DNA of 64,000 nt, taken from the NCBI GenBank assembly GCA_017558145.1, contig JAFYWF010000100.1, positions 124,001-188,000 of the forward strand. Direction: 5' to 3'. The translations under genes were made by a program, and so were the position numbers. The stretch comes from Lachnospiraceae bacterium (GTDB lineage: Bacteria; Bacillota; Clostridia; Lachnospirales; Lachnospiraceae). This document shows, piece after piece, positions 27,501-34,180 of the stretch; within the stretch, counting starts at the first letter, position 1, and the number at the start of each line of letters is the position of its first letter. The notes below the pieces were generated by a model. That model made no database searches, was not told the DNA's origin, and saw only the letters and a program-made list of their open reading frames with translations.

Positions 27501-29535
27501 ATTCCAAGCCTGTTGGTAAGATAATATTTTCTAAGCTTGTGCAATAGGAGATACTGCTTTCTTCCAATCGTTTTAAGGTTGATGGCAACTGAATTTCCTG
27601 CAACGCTTCTGCTTTATAAAACAGATCTTTGGGTAACGAGGTCATACCTTCCGGTAAAGTTGCACTGGTAAGAGAAGTGCAATTTCTAAAAGGACCTCTT
27701 CCGTCCAAAACAGATTCATCTTCCTTACATTCAGACAAATTCTTTCCAATGGTAACTTCAGCCAGTAAAGTACAATTTCCAAAGGCATATCCGCCTAAAA
27801 TGGTCACAGAATCGGGCAAGATTGCTTTTGTCAGATTCGTACAATTTTGAAATGCACTAATTCCAATTTCTTCCACTTTTCCCGGAAACGTTACTTCCTT
27901 CAATGATGTACATCCTTCAAAAGAATGGTTTCCGATGATTTTCAGATTTTCACTCCAGGTAATATCCTGTAAAAGAATACTGCCTTTAAATGCATATTTT
28001 TTAATTTCCGTTATCGTATTTGGTAATACAATTTCACTTAATACAGTTGCGTCACTAAAGCTGTAGCTTCCAATCGACTGTAAGGTTTCCGGAAGTGACA
28101 CTTTTGTCAAATAATCTGCTCCCGCAAAAAGGTTGTCCGGCAAATTTTTCATACCCCAAGGAACTTCCATCTGTGTCAAATTGCTACAGCCTTTGAAGAT
28201 TCCTCGATAAGTTTGTAAGGTATCCTTATATTCCTTACATTCTTCTAATTTGATAGGGATATTAATTTCTTGCAAAGAAATATTATTGTAAAAACAATAA
28301 GCCCCCAAATAATCTACACTTTCCGGTAGTTTTACCTGGTTTATTCCACTACATTGTGCAAATCCTCGGTAACCAATTTCTCGTAAGGAGTTAGGCAAAT
28401 CAATGGTAGCAAGCCCGGTACATCCTTCAAATGCCTTTTGTCCAATGGTAATCAGTTCATCGTTAAATCCAATGTATTCTAAGGAAGTACACCCCTCAAA
28501 CGCACTGGTATTTATGGTACGTAACTTACCTGGTAAAATTACTTTCTTTAACTCGGTGTGATTTTTAAATACATTTTCATCAATGGTGTACACTTCTTTC
28601 CCGTCAATGATGTTTGGAATTACTACTTCACTTGCACTACCGTTATAAGCCGTAATGCGAACCAAATTTCCTTCCAAGATTCGATAAGTAAAATAATCCA
28701 CACTGGTTTCTTCCGTATCAGGATCAAATTGCATCGTAGCTTCTACCGTTTCTACTACGATTTCCGTACCCTCTCCCTGTGGTTCACATTCTATTTCATT
28801 TTCCTCAAAGGAATAGTAGGGACTGTGAAAACGCAAGATATAACTGTTTCCCTGAATCGTAGTTCCACAGGTCCAATTTCCGTCACTATCTGTATACGCA
28901 CTTCCTACAATTTCCATATAATCCATATCATAAAGACTTACGGAAACACCTTCGATGGGCGTTTGTTCCTCCTTGGACACAACCTTTCCCCCAAAAACAG
29001 CATACAAATCTTCACCACTATTACGAAGATTTTTCATTTTTTCTTCTATCGTGATGGGTTGATTTCCTGTTTCTTCCGGATTTTTTTCCTCTTCCTCAAG
29101 ACTCGGTTCATCCTCTTCTGTTTCTTCTAACTCCTCATTAGGTAAAAGTTCTTCTTCACCGGAGGGATTTTCTTCCGATGTATCTTCCTCTTCTTCTCCT
29201 TTATCATCCGGTGAAATAGGAGTATTATTTTCATTCTCTTCTCCTTCGCCCGGCAAATTAGAAGTATTATTTTCCCCCTCTTCTCCTTCGCCCGGCAAAT
29301 TAGAAGTATTATTTTCATCCTCTTCTCCTTCGCCTGACGGATTGAAAGTATTGTTTTCATCCTCTCCTGATGTTACCAAATCCGATATAACATCCGTCAT
29401 ATCTTCACCTTCCTGAGCCTCTACGGCATACACCTTTGCTCCAGTAGCAAAAAAATCCACCGGCACAATTCCTGTAACCATGGACGCCGCCAATAATAAA
29501 GCTAATGCTTTTCCCCACATTCTTTTTTTCATCAA
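15517..29535 (-). CDS. Giant secreted BspA-type leucine-rich-repeat surface protein
   Basis: 4672 residues in one uninterrupted frame. Layout: signal peptide (about 1-38); acidic Glu/Asn tandem repeats (about 48-165); three super-units, each a Cna/carboxypeptidase-regulatory-like domain plus a long run of BspA-type LRRs (about 181-1015, 1019-1670, 1674-2400); a mixed beta region (2410-3290) with a segment of propeller-like repeats (about 2930-3200); two CARDB-like domains (about 3300-3490); six InlB B-repeat-like modules ending in Y/FxxW (about 3500-3980); and about seven Ig/MBG-like modules to the end. No LPXTG, SLH or other anchor is seen and the C-terminus is basic. LRR proteins of this type usually bind host or other cell surfaces; that role is inferred. 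Confidence 0.9.
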   Translation of the reverse strand: MMKKRMWGKALALLLAASMVTGIVPVDFFATGAKVYAVEAQEGEDMTDVISDLVTSGEDENNTFNPSGEGEEDENNTSNLPGEGEEGENNTSNLPGEGEENENNTPISPDDKGEEEEDTSEENPSGEEELLPNEELEETEEDEPSLEEEEKNPEETGNQPITIEEKMKNLRNSGEDLYAVFGGKVVSKEEQTPIEGVSVSLYDMDYMEIVGSAYTDSDGNWTCGTTIQGNSYILRFHSPYYSFEENEIECEPQGEGTEIVVETVEATMQFDPDTEETSVDYFTYRILEGNLVRITAYNGSASEVVIPNIIDGKEVYTIDENVFKNHTELKKVILPGKLRTINTSAFEGCTSLEYIGFNDELITIGQKAFEGCTGLATIDLPNSLREIGYRGFAQCSGINQVKLPESVDYLGAYCFYNNISLQEINIPIKLEECKEYKDTLQTYRGIFKGCSNLTQMEVPWGMKNLPDNLFAGADYLTKVSLPETLQSIGSYSFSDATVLSEIVLPNTITEIKKYAFKGSILLQDITWSENLKIIGNHSFEGCTSLKEVTFPGKVEEIGISAFQNCTNLTKAILPDSVTILGGYAFGNCTLLAEVTIGKNLSECKEDESVLDGRGPFRNCTSLTSATLPEGMTSLPKDLFYKAEALQEIQLPSTLKRLEESSISYCTSLENIILPTGLEYIGTKAFQGCSALAAIEIPEGVTEIAVEAFGGNSSLTNVTLPDTLTTLWTHAFEGCTSLTEIEIPASLEKCSRPNDTVKYPYGVFSGCTNLTEVTFASGLKKVPDYMFCHSTNLITVNFPAGLEEIGTSSFRDCVGITKLELPNSLSVIGKASFQNCLGLTQLTVPSNVTKMKANAFTGCEYLTTVSLPDGMETIEAYAFSDCVRLKTINIPSGLKECKEINTTGFSTERGLFSGCTRLTQLTIPSGMTEIPANLLYSTPGLKEIILHDEVLVIGAYAFGGCNSLVRIWVGDNVHTIHEKAFTGCENLTIHGVADSAANTYASTYGFTFSTEPLALSQVTLEGRVVEMVEVEPDQWEEQGISGIEVLLYDVTAQENIAELVTDSEGTWEYGKVTKGHGVSIRYNTKFYSLDQDYFYLSSAEKDQEITKVVGESILSKDVTETPAEDFTYETIGGNYIRLTSYVGSDREVVIPSEVDGKTVKEIGSNTFSKNTTLQKVIMPDTVVTVGTNAFSGCTSLEYIGFSEELLAIESKAFQNCVALEELKLPNKVTEIRNFAFDKCSNLKKVNLPDTVELLGAYAFGNCSSLSDINIPYGLMECTVGSGLDEKGPFRNCTSLTKVTVPEGITVLPAYLFYQADAIQNISLPSTLKKIGNYAFYGCDSITAIALPKRLEQIGTSSFGLCNGLTELEIPQGMIKIWNSAFSSCSNLQKVYLPDSLITLNEDAFSNCKKLEEINIPKNLQECNGGVFKNCSSLTEVTIPEGMEILPNYLFADASSLKSVSLPEGLKELGTQSFYKCTGLSGIKLPNSLTTIGSKCFALCKGFTGIEFPKNLTTIGAGAFSSCEYIEEIELPEGLTTLGTDAFSDCIRLKNVVLPSTLANISGDGGPFRDCTKITRMELTDTMTRLPDRLFYQMPELKVVIVPDSVVEIGEKAFQYCKKLAHVWVGKNVAKIVSNAFNYCPELTIHGEENSVAQIYANEHTIPFSTQRINLSFVSIEGNVQDSLGNGIKNIEVSIYDLDTQSVVECLTDADGNWEYDMASIGHSFSIRYNNKYYRFDQNYFYLEKIDSHTVLETVTAEEILEQGLPATPEEEFTITKTNGEFATITSYDGAESVVVIPEVIDGCKVTTIGKSAFEKNKTLETVILPDSITSIAERAFYECSKLKEVGFGEELLTIGKVAFYNCVSLERIVLPNKVTTLGEEVFYKCTKLETVELPDSITMLNNRVFAECSSLKEVNIPLGTNGMLMGSSIFYKCTALTQVTIPQGMTHLPGKIFDEATSLQKVYFSSDLEAIGNNSFARCKALTSIAVPEGVTSIGNAAFSNCTGLTQIELPESLKSLGDSTFNGCTGLTQMVLPDGLTTMGSYTFQSCTNLSEINIPMKLTSVGSNAVFYKCTSLTEVTLPVGMKELPDYLFKEASSLKKVNLPDGLKSIGVQSFYQCIGLAEVSCPSTLKEIKKQAFDGCKGLTCIELNDGLQSIGARAFAVCTNLTQVVIPDSVTGIALEAFRGCSVLREVQLPVGLQSCPLNGSSTSVKYSVFYECPQLINLTLPEGLTTIPDYMFARCSSLVSIVLPDSLENIGNYAFQSCTSLGALDMGENVKNIGSYAFDGCSILEDVILSRNITSIGGYAFRNCVKLQKIELSSRLKSIGMYTFYGTAIQEIEIPAGVSKILEKTFAECKQLEKITIKRNVESISADAFSNTDKDLLTIYCYEGSKAHEYAINYGFKFVIMEEPVGSNGSEISNKVTIVEGTDVEGNVVQMKFVVADCETTWPIYPSTISYENGRLYVEHEDYNTIDIPDCKLDISTTMKIGMVRKNLGSGISAVHCKGKDALISNVYAYSDKDNTAENKFEIFAYAAVPEEEIERYELMIDLATIATSEDGYFKLDMSSLPKEKNLYVRLVTKQGEEYSIRTNIAAKEQFSSDYYNSKFSLGSMTKFKIPKDVAYIGGGEIELDLSFVPVVFELDGDTFKVGFGCKETLFESNNGKDSGKEWSKWKKAVDEIGTNIAKGMVSLHDAKIYGSASLGPDEEFTFKAYGYVEGKLNPESLDAIGGKIVVSVSGKVGDQTQTWVGIIPCVVQFELEAGVDTSLGIGFDLKTEEMYFVGTAKFTAPKVNLKGGVGMAYVADVSTYGETTNEIYFETEHDTVTAMLKGESGVSASLLGQTYKKALHEKDYIYYHKSFAKQRTSIINDVVFEKGYQEMESFSYDRSYLADMSSWNSNGVIGNSSPLGMKLASNSTQTTVQSHVYPSSDPQLVVNDAGQLLMVWTGDVKERSTGNHTAIMYSFYQSTEGAWSEPQIIWDDGTADYYPSVVANGNDFYVAWTNGKEANLHAGSTLEEVSEGCEISVAKYENGKFITQTITQNTTLDVKPQLACVGDQVYVAWVNNLQNDVYTLQGTNQIYYAVFENDQWKKNLYATVEGPVTSVTIGAWGTTPSLAWIKDADADMATMEDHQIYVGSIGETASALEVSGTLSNLQFANNHGQNILTWYQSNGIGFALADGTIGCFTAADDATLNGDYTFVNLSDGTYVLYTQGKEEGSEIYARKVLGTQLSAAMKVTNCGEYIKNYSVCSTNQGLNMAYTRTTAIFTAGTIEELTDMCTEVVGNFEGYQDLSVDAAEYDAEQVVGGGLLPVTLSLTNHGVETITQIQIAANKGTSTSTNNAKTYDVEIKSGETKEVVVDLLLAGEITETTQYTFVVKPKNGKNADTTNDVIAITIGFADISLQADCIRAEEKDTVVITLNNYGQTDTDVYLYVKDGNEKAAVLGKYYVGKVAAGAEELYTLDYQDMISQYNNSSDILYFEAVAVEEETNLSNNSGFVVLSIPTFTVTFDPCGGICQNNSKEIMEGGFYGVLPTASRMGYRFLGWFTAETGGGKITENTPYNLTEDSTLYAHWEREEYTFTWNANGGNYEDNTAVKTSKTYYDETFLAPSDPVRVGYTFAGWYTATDGGNYVDTSKPVDFTESTTFYAKWNPKVYQIRYLDYGSLTDCSAENKEDLITTYTYGQSVTLVMPTKEDYTATLYTDAQCQPGGEITSIGALGLTADTVLYIKWTPKEYHITYVLDGGETTNPTTYTKEDEFTLSAPTKKEMVNGEEQEFVFAGWYTLRNGSAGSYTFENRINQIEKGTKGDLTIYAQWLPAGTKAYSVTFMNNGHGEDVEGLQEQIFLPETLPIPEEVGYTFQGWYQKMTIDPDTKEAVFEEKDKVEGGERLEEDITLYAFWTVNTYPIKYFDQGTQVHKDEFLIVHKYGIATPLPIWTKEEGGITYLASWHLDSEEGEVVEELGAYDVTSVVNLHARWQPCEEGTTISIQFAGVDEEELHGIYAYTGNVIKPQVIVKDRGVILEEGKDYTLRYKNNKVAATLNEAMAADQKAPLVTRNNAPQIIIKGKGNYAGGMTITKYFTISARTLSDENVTVNHEDSMAAKVRNGNYVEQQLDLTVKYNHKTLVKGKDYVLTYDYLGMDGNTPALEENLGRNTVKEPGVYKVHIHAAMSYNEEGQMIRSNRSPYSNANYIGEREGFILYVTKEEIPMSQAKITLGNKGKHDYGKEVTLQDLITSVKCGTNVYSTETAEKRNEFNSVFDVFVLDSKTNTWTKDVTKATQVVGQTTLKVEAKAGSGYRGSKMATVNIIGIPLSKVAFRITEGDTGLYTYNKKAQYPTYNLYTATEVLLTEGRDYAVTYKKGREEVTRENLISAGTYQIVFTGRGGYTGSVTKSFQITPLDLAKNVQNLQVILEKDSVPYSAGGCGPEVELLYTTPDGTIISIDKTDYNVSYGNHTKPALKTDKNAPFITIRGANNCKGYVKNIANYSIMAKSFSSKDITLTVSDAMYKNGKVGARRVQLLDQGKAISSKYYKITYVVKGVELDSLKQYQLPERGYDYIEVRATAKAGGNYIENSYVTAKLHVYTQIISKASVTLEGGPWYYTGKKVTPKIGKVLLTNGEEIKRSAYDGYTVTYGENVKVGVGTIKINGTGSYGGSKTVKFNILARWKQWTMKKGEW
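29224..29367 (-). repeat. 42-bp tandem repeat, about 3.4 copies, in the giant gene
   Basis: Copies start at 29224, 29266 and 29308, with a partial copy from 29350. The first two are almost identical. Each encodes a 14-residue unit of the form GEGEEDENNTSNLP in the acidic stalk after the signal peptide. The unit length is a multiple of three, so copy-number change would keep the frame. Confidence 0.85.
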
Positions 29536-29602
29536 ATAGTACCTTTTCCAATTATCTATTGTATTTTTCTTTTCATTTACCTCTGGCTAATTGTTTCTAT
29601 CT

Positions 29603-30595
29603 TTATGATAAACCTTTCATTTTCTGATGTCCCAAACGCACCATTTTAGGCGCCATCGTTAACAGAATCAGATAGATCTTATTTTTCTTTGTCAAATACG
29701 AATTTTTTATAGTATCCACCCAATGTTTTCTCAAATAAGCTTTTACATTTTGATAAAATACATTGTCTTTCGTCATTTGTGCCACCGGAATATGTAACAT
29801 GTAGTCTAATCTTTGGAATAATCCGAATCTTATACACACTTCTTTTAATTCGGGGTAGTGTTTTTCCACAATTTCCTGGGCCACATCTGCATTTTCCACA
29901 ATATCCATAAACACTCTGGAAAACTCATTTTTATCTTTTTTTCTTGTATTACTGCCAATACGATAGAACACATGATAGTGTTGTCCCGGTAAAATATAGA
30001 TTCCCTTAATCTCTTTTAACATTTGTAGCAACAAATAGAAATCCTCGTTTAATTTTCCAACCGGGAATCTTTTCTCTTCGAACAAATCTTTTTTAATTAA
30101 TTTTGTACAAAAAGAGCAGTCTCCCCGATGGAGTAACAATTCTTTCATAAATTCATCACTGGTACAAAGGAAAGCTTCTTTTGGCGGTGTACATACATCC
30201 GGTAATTTGTTTCCTTTGTCGTCAATCTCATCTCTGGATACCTGCGCAATAGCTACCTCATGGGTTAAGATTGCCTCCATCAACTCCTCATACATTGTCG
30301 GAGAAATAAAATCATCGCTGTCTACAAATCCCAAGTATTCACCTTTGGCCTGTTCTATCCCCAGATTTCTTGCAGATGAAGAACCACCATTTTCTTTATG
30401 AAATACACGGATTCTCTGATCTTTTTCTTTTAATTTATCACAAAGCTGACCCGTTCCATCGGTGGAACCGTCATCTACCATAATAATCTCAATATTTTGA
30501 TAGGTTTGGTGAATGCAACTATCCACACATTTTTCCAAACAATCCATAATATTATAAATCGGAATAATAATGCTGATTAAGGGTTGTTTTTTCAT
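29603..30595 (-). CDS. Family 2 glycosyltransferase
   Basis: 330 residues. The GT2 core includes LISIIIPIYNIMDCLEKC, MVDDGSTDGTG, GGSSSARNLGIEQAKGEYLGF and the metal-binding DSDDF near residue 95. The C-terminal part is basic with short amphipathic helices. GGGAG lies before the ATG. It is the last gene of the exopolysaccharide run and stops just upstream of the giant gene on the same strand (67-base gap), so the giant gene might be read from this operon or from a promoter of its own that I could not identify. Confidence 0.85.
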   Translation of the reverse strand: MKKQPLISIIIPIYNIMDCLEKCVDSCIHQTYQNIEIIMVDDGSTDGTGQLCDKLKEKDQRIRVFHKENGGSSSARNLGIEQAKGEYLGFVDSDDFISPTMYEELMEAILTHEVAIAQVSRDEIDDKGNKLPDVCTPPKEAFLCTSDEFMKELLLHRGDCSFCTKLIKKDLFEEKRFPVGKLNEDFYLLLQMLKEIKGIYILPGQHYHVFYRIGSNTRKKDKNEFSRVFMDIVENADVAQEIVEKHYPELKEVCIRFGLFQRLDYMLHIPVAQMTKDNVFYQNVKAYLRKHWVDTIKNSYLTKKNKIYLILLTMAPKMVRLGHQKMKGLS

Positions 30596-30609
30596 ACTTT
30601 ACTCCCATG

Positions 30610-31803
30610 TTATTTCTTCATCATATATTCATACATTTTTTTCGGTGCAATCACCGGTGCCACACTAAAGGGTCCCACTTCCGGCAATTCTACTTTTCCT
30701 ATGTTCCAATTTTCGTAAAATTGCAATAATCTTCTTGCCGCTTCCCCGGCATTCCAATCTTTGGCGATGGTTTCATAGGCTTCCATGCCCATAGCTGCAG
30801 CTTCTTTAGGATGGTCTAATAAATATCTCACCTGACGTTCCATATCTTCGTAATTGCCATTTCGATATACAAGTCCATTTTTTCCATGCTGAATTAAAAA
30901 TGGGGCCGCTCCCACTTCCACATTTACCACTTCTGCACATCCGCTATTCATGGCTTCATTTACTACCGCTCCCCAGCCTTCCAGATAATTGCTGGTAAAT
31001 AAATGGATATGACATTTTTCCATAATCGTTCGTACTTTTTCAGGTTTTAAGAAGCCATAAAAGGTGATTTCTTTTTCCAGGTCTTTTTGTTTTGCTTCTG
31101 TTTTAAGTTCCTGTTCCATTTCACCTCCGCCAACCATGTGAAGATGAAAGCGATAACCCTGTTTTTTCAGATTATGTGTCAATCGAAGGGCAAATTCCGG
31201 ATGTTTTAAAGGAATAAAACGCCCTGCCCAAACGATTTGAATTTCTTCCTGATTTTTTTCTTCTCCCCAAACATGCTTCCTTTGTAATTCTTCCTGGCTA
31301 AATTGTTTAAATTCCGGAAAATACCCAAAGCGAAACATTTTGTTAGGATATGCCTTTACAAGGGAAAAATCGGAAGGTACATAAGCTCCCGCACATAACA
31401 AGTACACCGGTTGTTTTCTATGGCTGGTATGTTCTTTATATTTTCGAAGTAAGCCTTTGGGAGAAATGGCCTTCCACTGACCTTCCCGATATAAACGTTC
31501 ACTAATTCTGATGGTTAATTTGCTGCTGTTTAAACGCTTAGCTATTAAATCTTCCCGTTCCATCCATCCAACCAGCAAAATATCACTGTCATCAATCAAT
31601 TGTTTACATAACTCCAGCTCTTTCTCCAGAAACAACACATAAGGAATTTTTTCTGCTTCCAGTCCCCATCCCATTTGGATACGTTCTTCTTCCATAGGTT
31701 CTGTCTGAATAAAACGATAATCTTCACCTAAGGTTTCATACAACGCATTGGAAAAGGGAATCTGATGATGATTGATGTAATTGGATATCATGGTAATTTT
31801 CAT
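30610..31803 (-). CDS. Family 4 glycosyltransferase
   Basis: About 397 residues from the preferred start. The GT-B fold begins KITMISNYINHHQIPF, and the donor-binding half shows IVWAGRFIPLKHPE, MVGGGEME, ITFYGFL and the E-x7-E type element EGWGAVVNEAMNSGC. The frame extends to 31842, but the ATG at 31803 is preferred because GGAGACGAAA lies just before it. It probably adds one sugar of the exopolysaccharide repeat on the cytoplasmic side of the membrane. It ends 14 bases before the next GT gene. Confidence 0.85.
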   Translation of the reverse strand: MKITMISNYINHHQIPFSNALYETLGEDYRFIQTEPMEEERIQMGWGLEAEKIPYVLFLEKELELCKQLIDDSDILLVGWMEREDLIAKRLNSSKLTIRISERLYREGQWKAISPKGLLRKYKEHTSHRKQPVYLLCAGAYVPSDFSLVKAYPNKMFRFGYFPEFKQFSQEELQRKHVWGEEKNQEEIQIVWAGRFIPLKHPEFALRLTHNLKKQGYRFHLHMVGGGEMEQELKTEAKQKDLEKEITFYGFLKPEKVRTIMEKCHIHLFTSNYLEGWGAVVNEAMNSGCAEVVNVEVGAAPFLIQHGKNGLVYRNGNYEDMERQVRYLLDHPKEAAAMGMEAYETIAKDWNAGEAARRLLQFYENWNIGKVELPEVGPFSVAPVIAPKKMYEYMMKK

Positions 31804-31898
31804 TTTCGTCTCCATTCTGCCGCTTTTCATTGAACGGCTCAAATAGTAATGAAAGTTTTACTTTCTTTCACACTATCTTCTCCAGCATTCGTTCTTGG

Positions 31899-33185
31899 CT
31901 ATCCCTGAACGATATTCTTGTATATAGCGATCAGTGTTTTATAATTTTCATCTGCATCATGAGTTTGTCTTGCCCTGTTTCCGGCATTTTTGCTCATCTC
32001 ATCCACCAGCGCAGAATCTTCCCATGTTTTCATGATTGCTTTCGCCAGTGCTGTTACATTTCCTTTTTCAAACAGTAAGCCTTCCTTCCCATCTGTTACC
32101 ATACTAGGAATACCGCCGGTATAGGAAGCCACTACAGGGGTTCCTAAAAGCATTGCCTCTCCCACAGAGTTTGGTGAATTTTCTAAAGAGGAAGCACATA
32201 CAAAGGTATGACAGTCTAAATACTGCTGCTTCATTTCCCCAGCAGATAATTTTCCTAAAAATGTAATCTTATCTCCCATCTTTAATTCTTTGATCAACTT
32301 ACGAAGATACTTGCCATAAGCCGAAATTTTAATTTTATCTTTCATTGTCTGATAGCTTACCAGACTATTGCCTGCTACTTTAACGGTCACATCAGGATAT
32401 TTTTCTCTGATTTCGCCCAATGCCTGCAGTAAATAATGAAAGCCCTTTAAAGGATAATCTGCCTGACTAAAAAAGATACTGTGTTTTGTACACTTTTCTT
32501 TGTCCCACTGTCCTGTGTAAAATTCTCCTCGCATGGTTTCGTTCATAGTGTGATAGGTTGCCTGCGGATTCATCTGCTCTGCAGCCTTTTTGTCAAATTC
32601 TGTTCTTCCTGTAATATGACCGCAAAGCTTTAACACTTCTTTTTCTCGTTCTCCGCGGAGGAAGAACTTCTCCTGCTGTTCTTTCATACTGTCTTTTTTC
32701 AGCCAATCACGAAAGGAAATCTTTGCCTGTATTTTATTTGGTAAATCTGCCATGTATTCTTTGGCACATTCACTAATAACACCTTGCAATCCAATCAAAA
32801 TATGGGAAGAGTTATTCATTGCTTTTGCTGCTGCCAAAGCATGGCCGTATTCTGTTCCAAAAACATGAAGCACTTCCGGCTTAAAATCATCCATAATCAC
32901 TTTGAAACGATGTTCCAAAGCCTCTCCCCCATAATTTTCAGGATGAACCATATCTTCTACAAATCCATAACATGTGATATTTTTATTATTTTCCAGCTTG
33001 ATCTCTTTTTTTTCTTCTTCTAAAGCTTCTTCTACGGGATAACAGATCCCTAAGGTAATTTCTTCATGATCTTTCGCCAACCTAGTCAAAATTCCGGAAA
33101 TCCAGCCTTCCTTTACACTGCATTCTTTTCCCAGATATTGTCCAATCATCGGTGGCATAATATTACAAATCCACAATATACGCAT
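31899..33185 (-). CDS. Family 4 glycosyltransferase
   Basis: 428 residues. It opens RILWICNIMPPMIG, as in GT-B enzymes, and its C-terminal donor domain has FFSQADYPLKGFHYLLQAL, VKVAGNS, ITFLGKL and ENSPNSVGEAMLLGTPVVAS followed by GGIPSMV. AAGGGG precedes the ATG. It lies in the same operon as the neighbouring GT genes. The Cys and Trp in the N-terminal domain (CSVKEGW) match uncharacterised relatives in capsule clusters. Donor and acceptor are unknown. Confidence 0.85.
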   Translation of the reverse strand: MRILWICNIMPPMIGQYLGKECSVKEGWISGILTRLAKDHEEITLGICYPVEEALEEEKKEIKLENNKNITCYGFVEDMVHPENYGGEALEHRFKVIMDDFKPEVLHVFGTEYGHALAAAKAMNNSSHILIGLQGVISECAKEYMADLPNKIQAKISFRDWLKKDSMKEQQEKFFLRGEREKEVLKLCGHITGRTEFDKKAAEQMNPQATYHTMNETMRGEFYTGQWDKEKCTKHSIFFSQADYPLKGFHYLLQALGEIREKYPDVTVKVAGNSLVSYQTMKDKIKISAYGKYLRKLIKELKMGDKITFLGKLSAGEMKQQYLDCHTFVCASSLENSPNSVGEAMLLGTPVVASYTGGIPSMVTDGKEGLLFEKGNVTALAKAIMKTWEDSALVDEMSKNAGNRARQTHDADENYKTLIAIYKNIVQG

Positions 33186-33280
33186 TTATTTTTCCCCTTA
33201 AATCCAATTTTCCTAAAGCCAATCTTATCTACAAAAAACCTACGTCCGGTAATCCATTTTTACCTCCGGCCTCGGGTCTA

Positions 33281-34180
33281 TTATCGCCCAAGCAATTGGT
33301 AAATTCTATTTTTGAATCCATTATAAATTCCCGATAATGCAGGATTCTCTGCAATTCGGGTTCTAAGAGGCGCCAAAGTCAACCACATAATTCCACGATA
33401 TTTGAGACTCTTTGTCGTACCTAAATACTTTTTGGTAATCTGTCTGTGTTCCATGGCAGATTTCTTGCGATTTTCCTTGGTTTCCGAAAATCCTCCACCT
33501 TCATAGGATGCTATAATAATCGGCATAGAAATACCTTCTGCCTGCTCTTCATATATGCTATACAAAAAATGCTCATAATCCGCCCTCACTTGATACTGCA
33601 GATCGTAAGCACGTTTTTCAAAAAGCCGATAGTCATAAAAACACACCTGGTGACAAGGCACATTTCGATAGCAGGTAAAATCATTGATATGAGGCGCAGA
33701 AGAAATAATCGTATCCTGAACCTGATTATATTGATTACCATAGAATATCTTTACCGGCATTTCATCTGATGATAAAATAGTATTTTTCACTTCTTCTTTT
33801 TGTTCACCTATACCGTCTAAGGTAAGATTCGCTCTTCTCTTTTCTTCTATAAACCGTGCCACTTCTTCCAAAACCGTAGGGGAATAAAAATAATCTCCAC
33901 AGTTTAAAAATTGCACAAATTTCCCATTCGCATAAGAAACTGCCTGATTCATGCCGTCATAGATACTACGATCTTTCTTTTGTTGAATCTTGATTTGATT
34001 TTTGTCTTCAAAATATCCCGCTTCCTGCAAACCTGACAAACTGCCGTCACTACTTCCGCCATCTTTTATGATGACTTCGTAATCTGTAAAAGTCTGTTTT
34101 AATATACTATCTAAGGTTTTTTTCAATCTTTCTCCCGGATTCAGGGATACTACAACAATACTAAAAAATGGTCTCTGCAT
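33281..34180 (-). CDS. Family 2 glycosyltransferase
   Basis: 299 residues. The GT2 core is FSIVVVSLNPGERLKKTL, then VIIKDGGSSDGS and QFLNCGDYF at the metal-binding position, where the usual DxD is replaced by NCGD, as in the WcaE/colanic-type GT2 subgroup. AAGGA precedes the ATG. Its first codons overlap the end of the EpsG-like gene by 20 bases, which indicates translational coupling in the exopolysaccharide operon. Confidence 0.8.
   Translation of the reverse strand: MQRPFFSIVVVSLNPGERLKKTLDSILKQTFTDYEVIIKDGGSSDGSLSGLQEAGYFEDKNQIKIQQKKDRSIYDGMNQAVSYANGKFVQFLNCGDYFYSPTVLEEVARFIEEKRRANLTLDGIGEQKEEVKNTILSSDEMPVKIFYGNQYNQVQDTIISSAPHINDFTCYRNVPCHQVCFYDYRLFEKRAYDLQYQVRADYEHFLYSIYEEQAEGISMPIIIASYEGGGFSETKENRKKSAMEHRQITKKYLGTTKSLKYRGIMWLTLAPLRTRIAENPALSGIYNGFKNRIYQLLGR

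Noticed and set aside
28558-29130. 190-residue plus-strand frame inside the giant gene
   Set aside because: It is antisense to the Cna-like domain and first LRRs; amino-acid use is Phe/Ile-biased as expected from a complement of Glu/Asn-rich coding.
15517-29535. Regular DNA repeats in the giant gene as a CRISPR or transposon array
   Set aside because: The repeats follow 23-residue LRR codon periods in an open frame and have no conserved spacer-repeat alternation.
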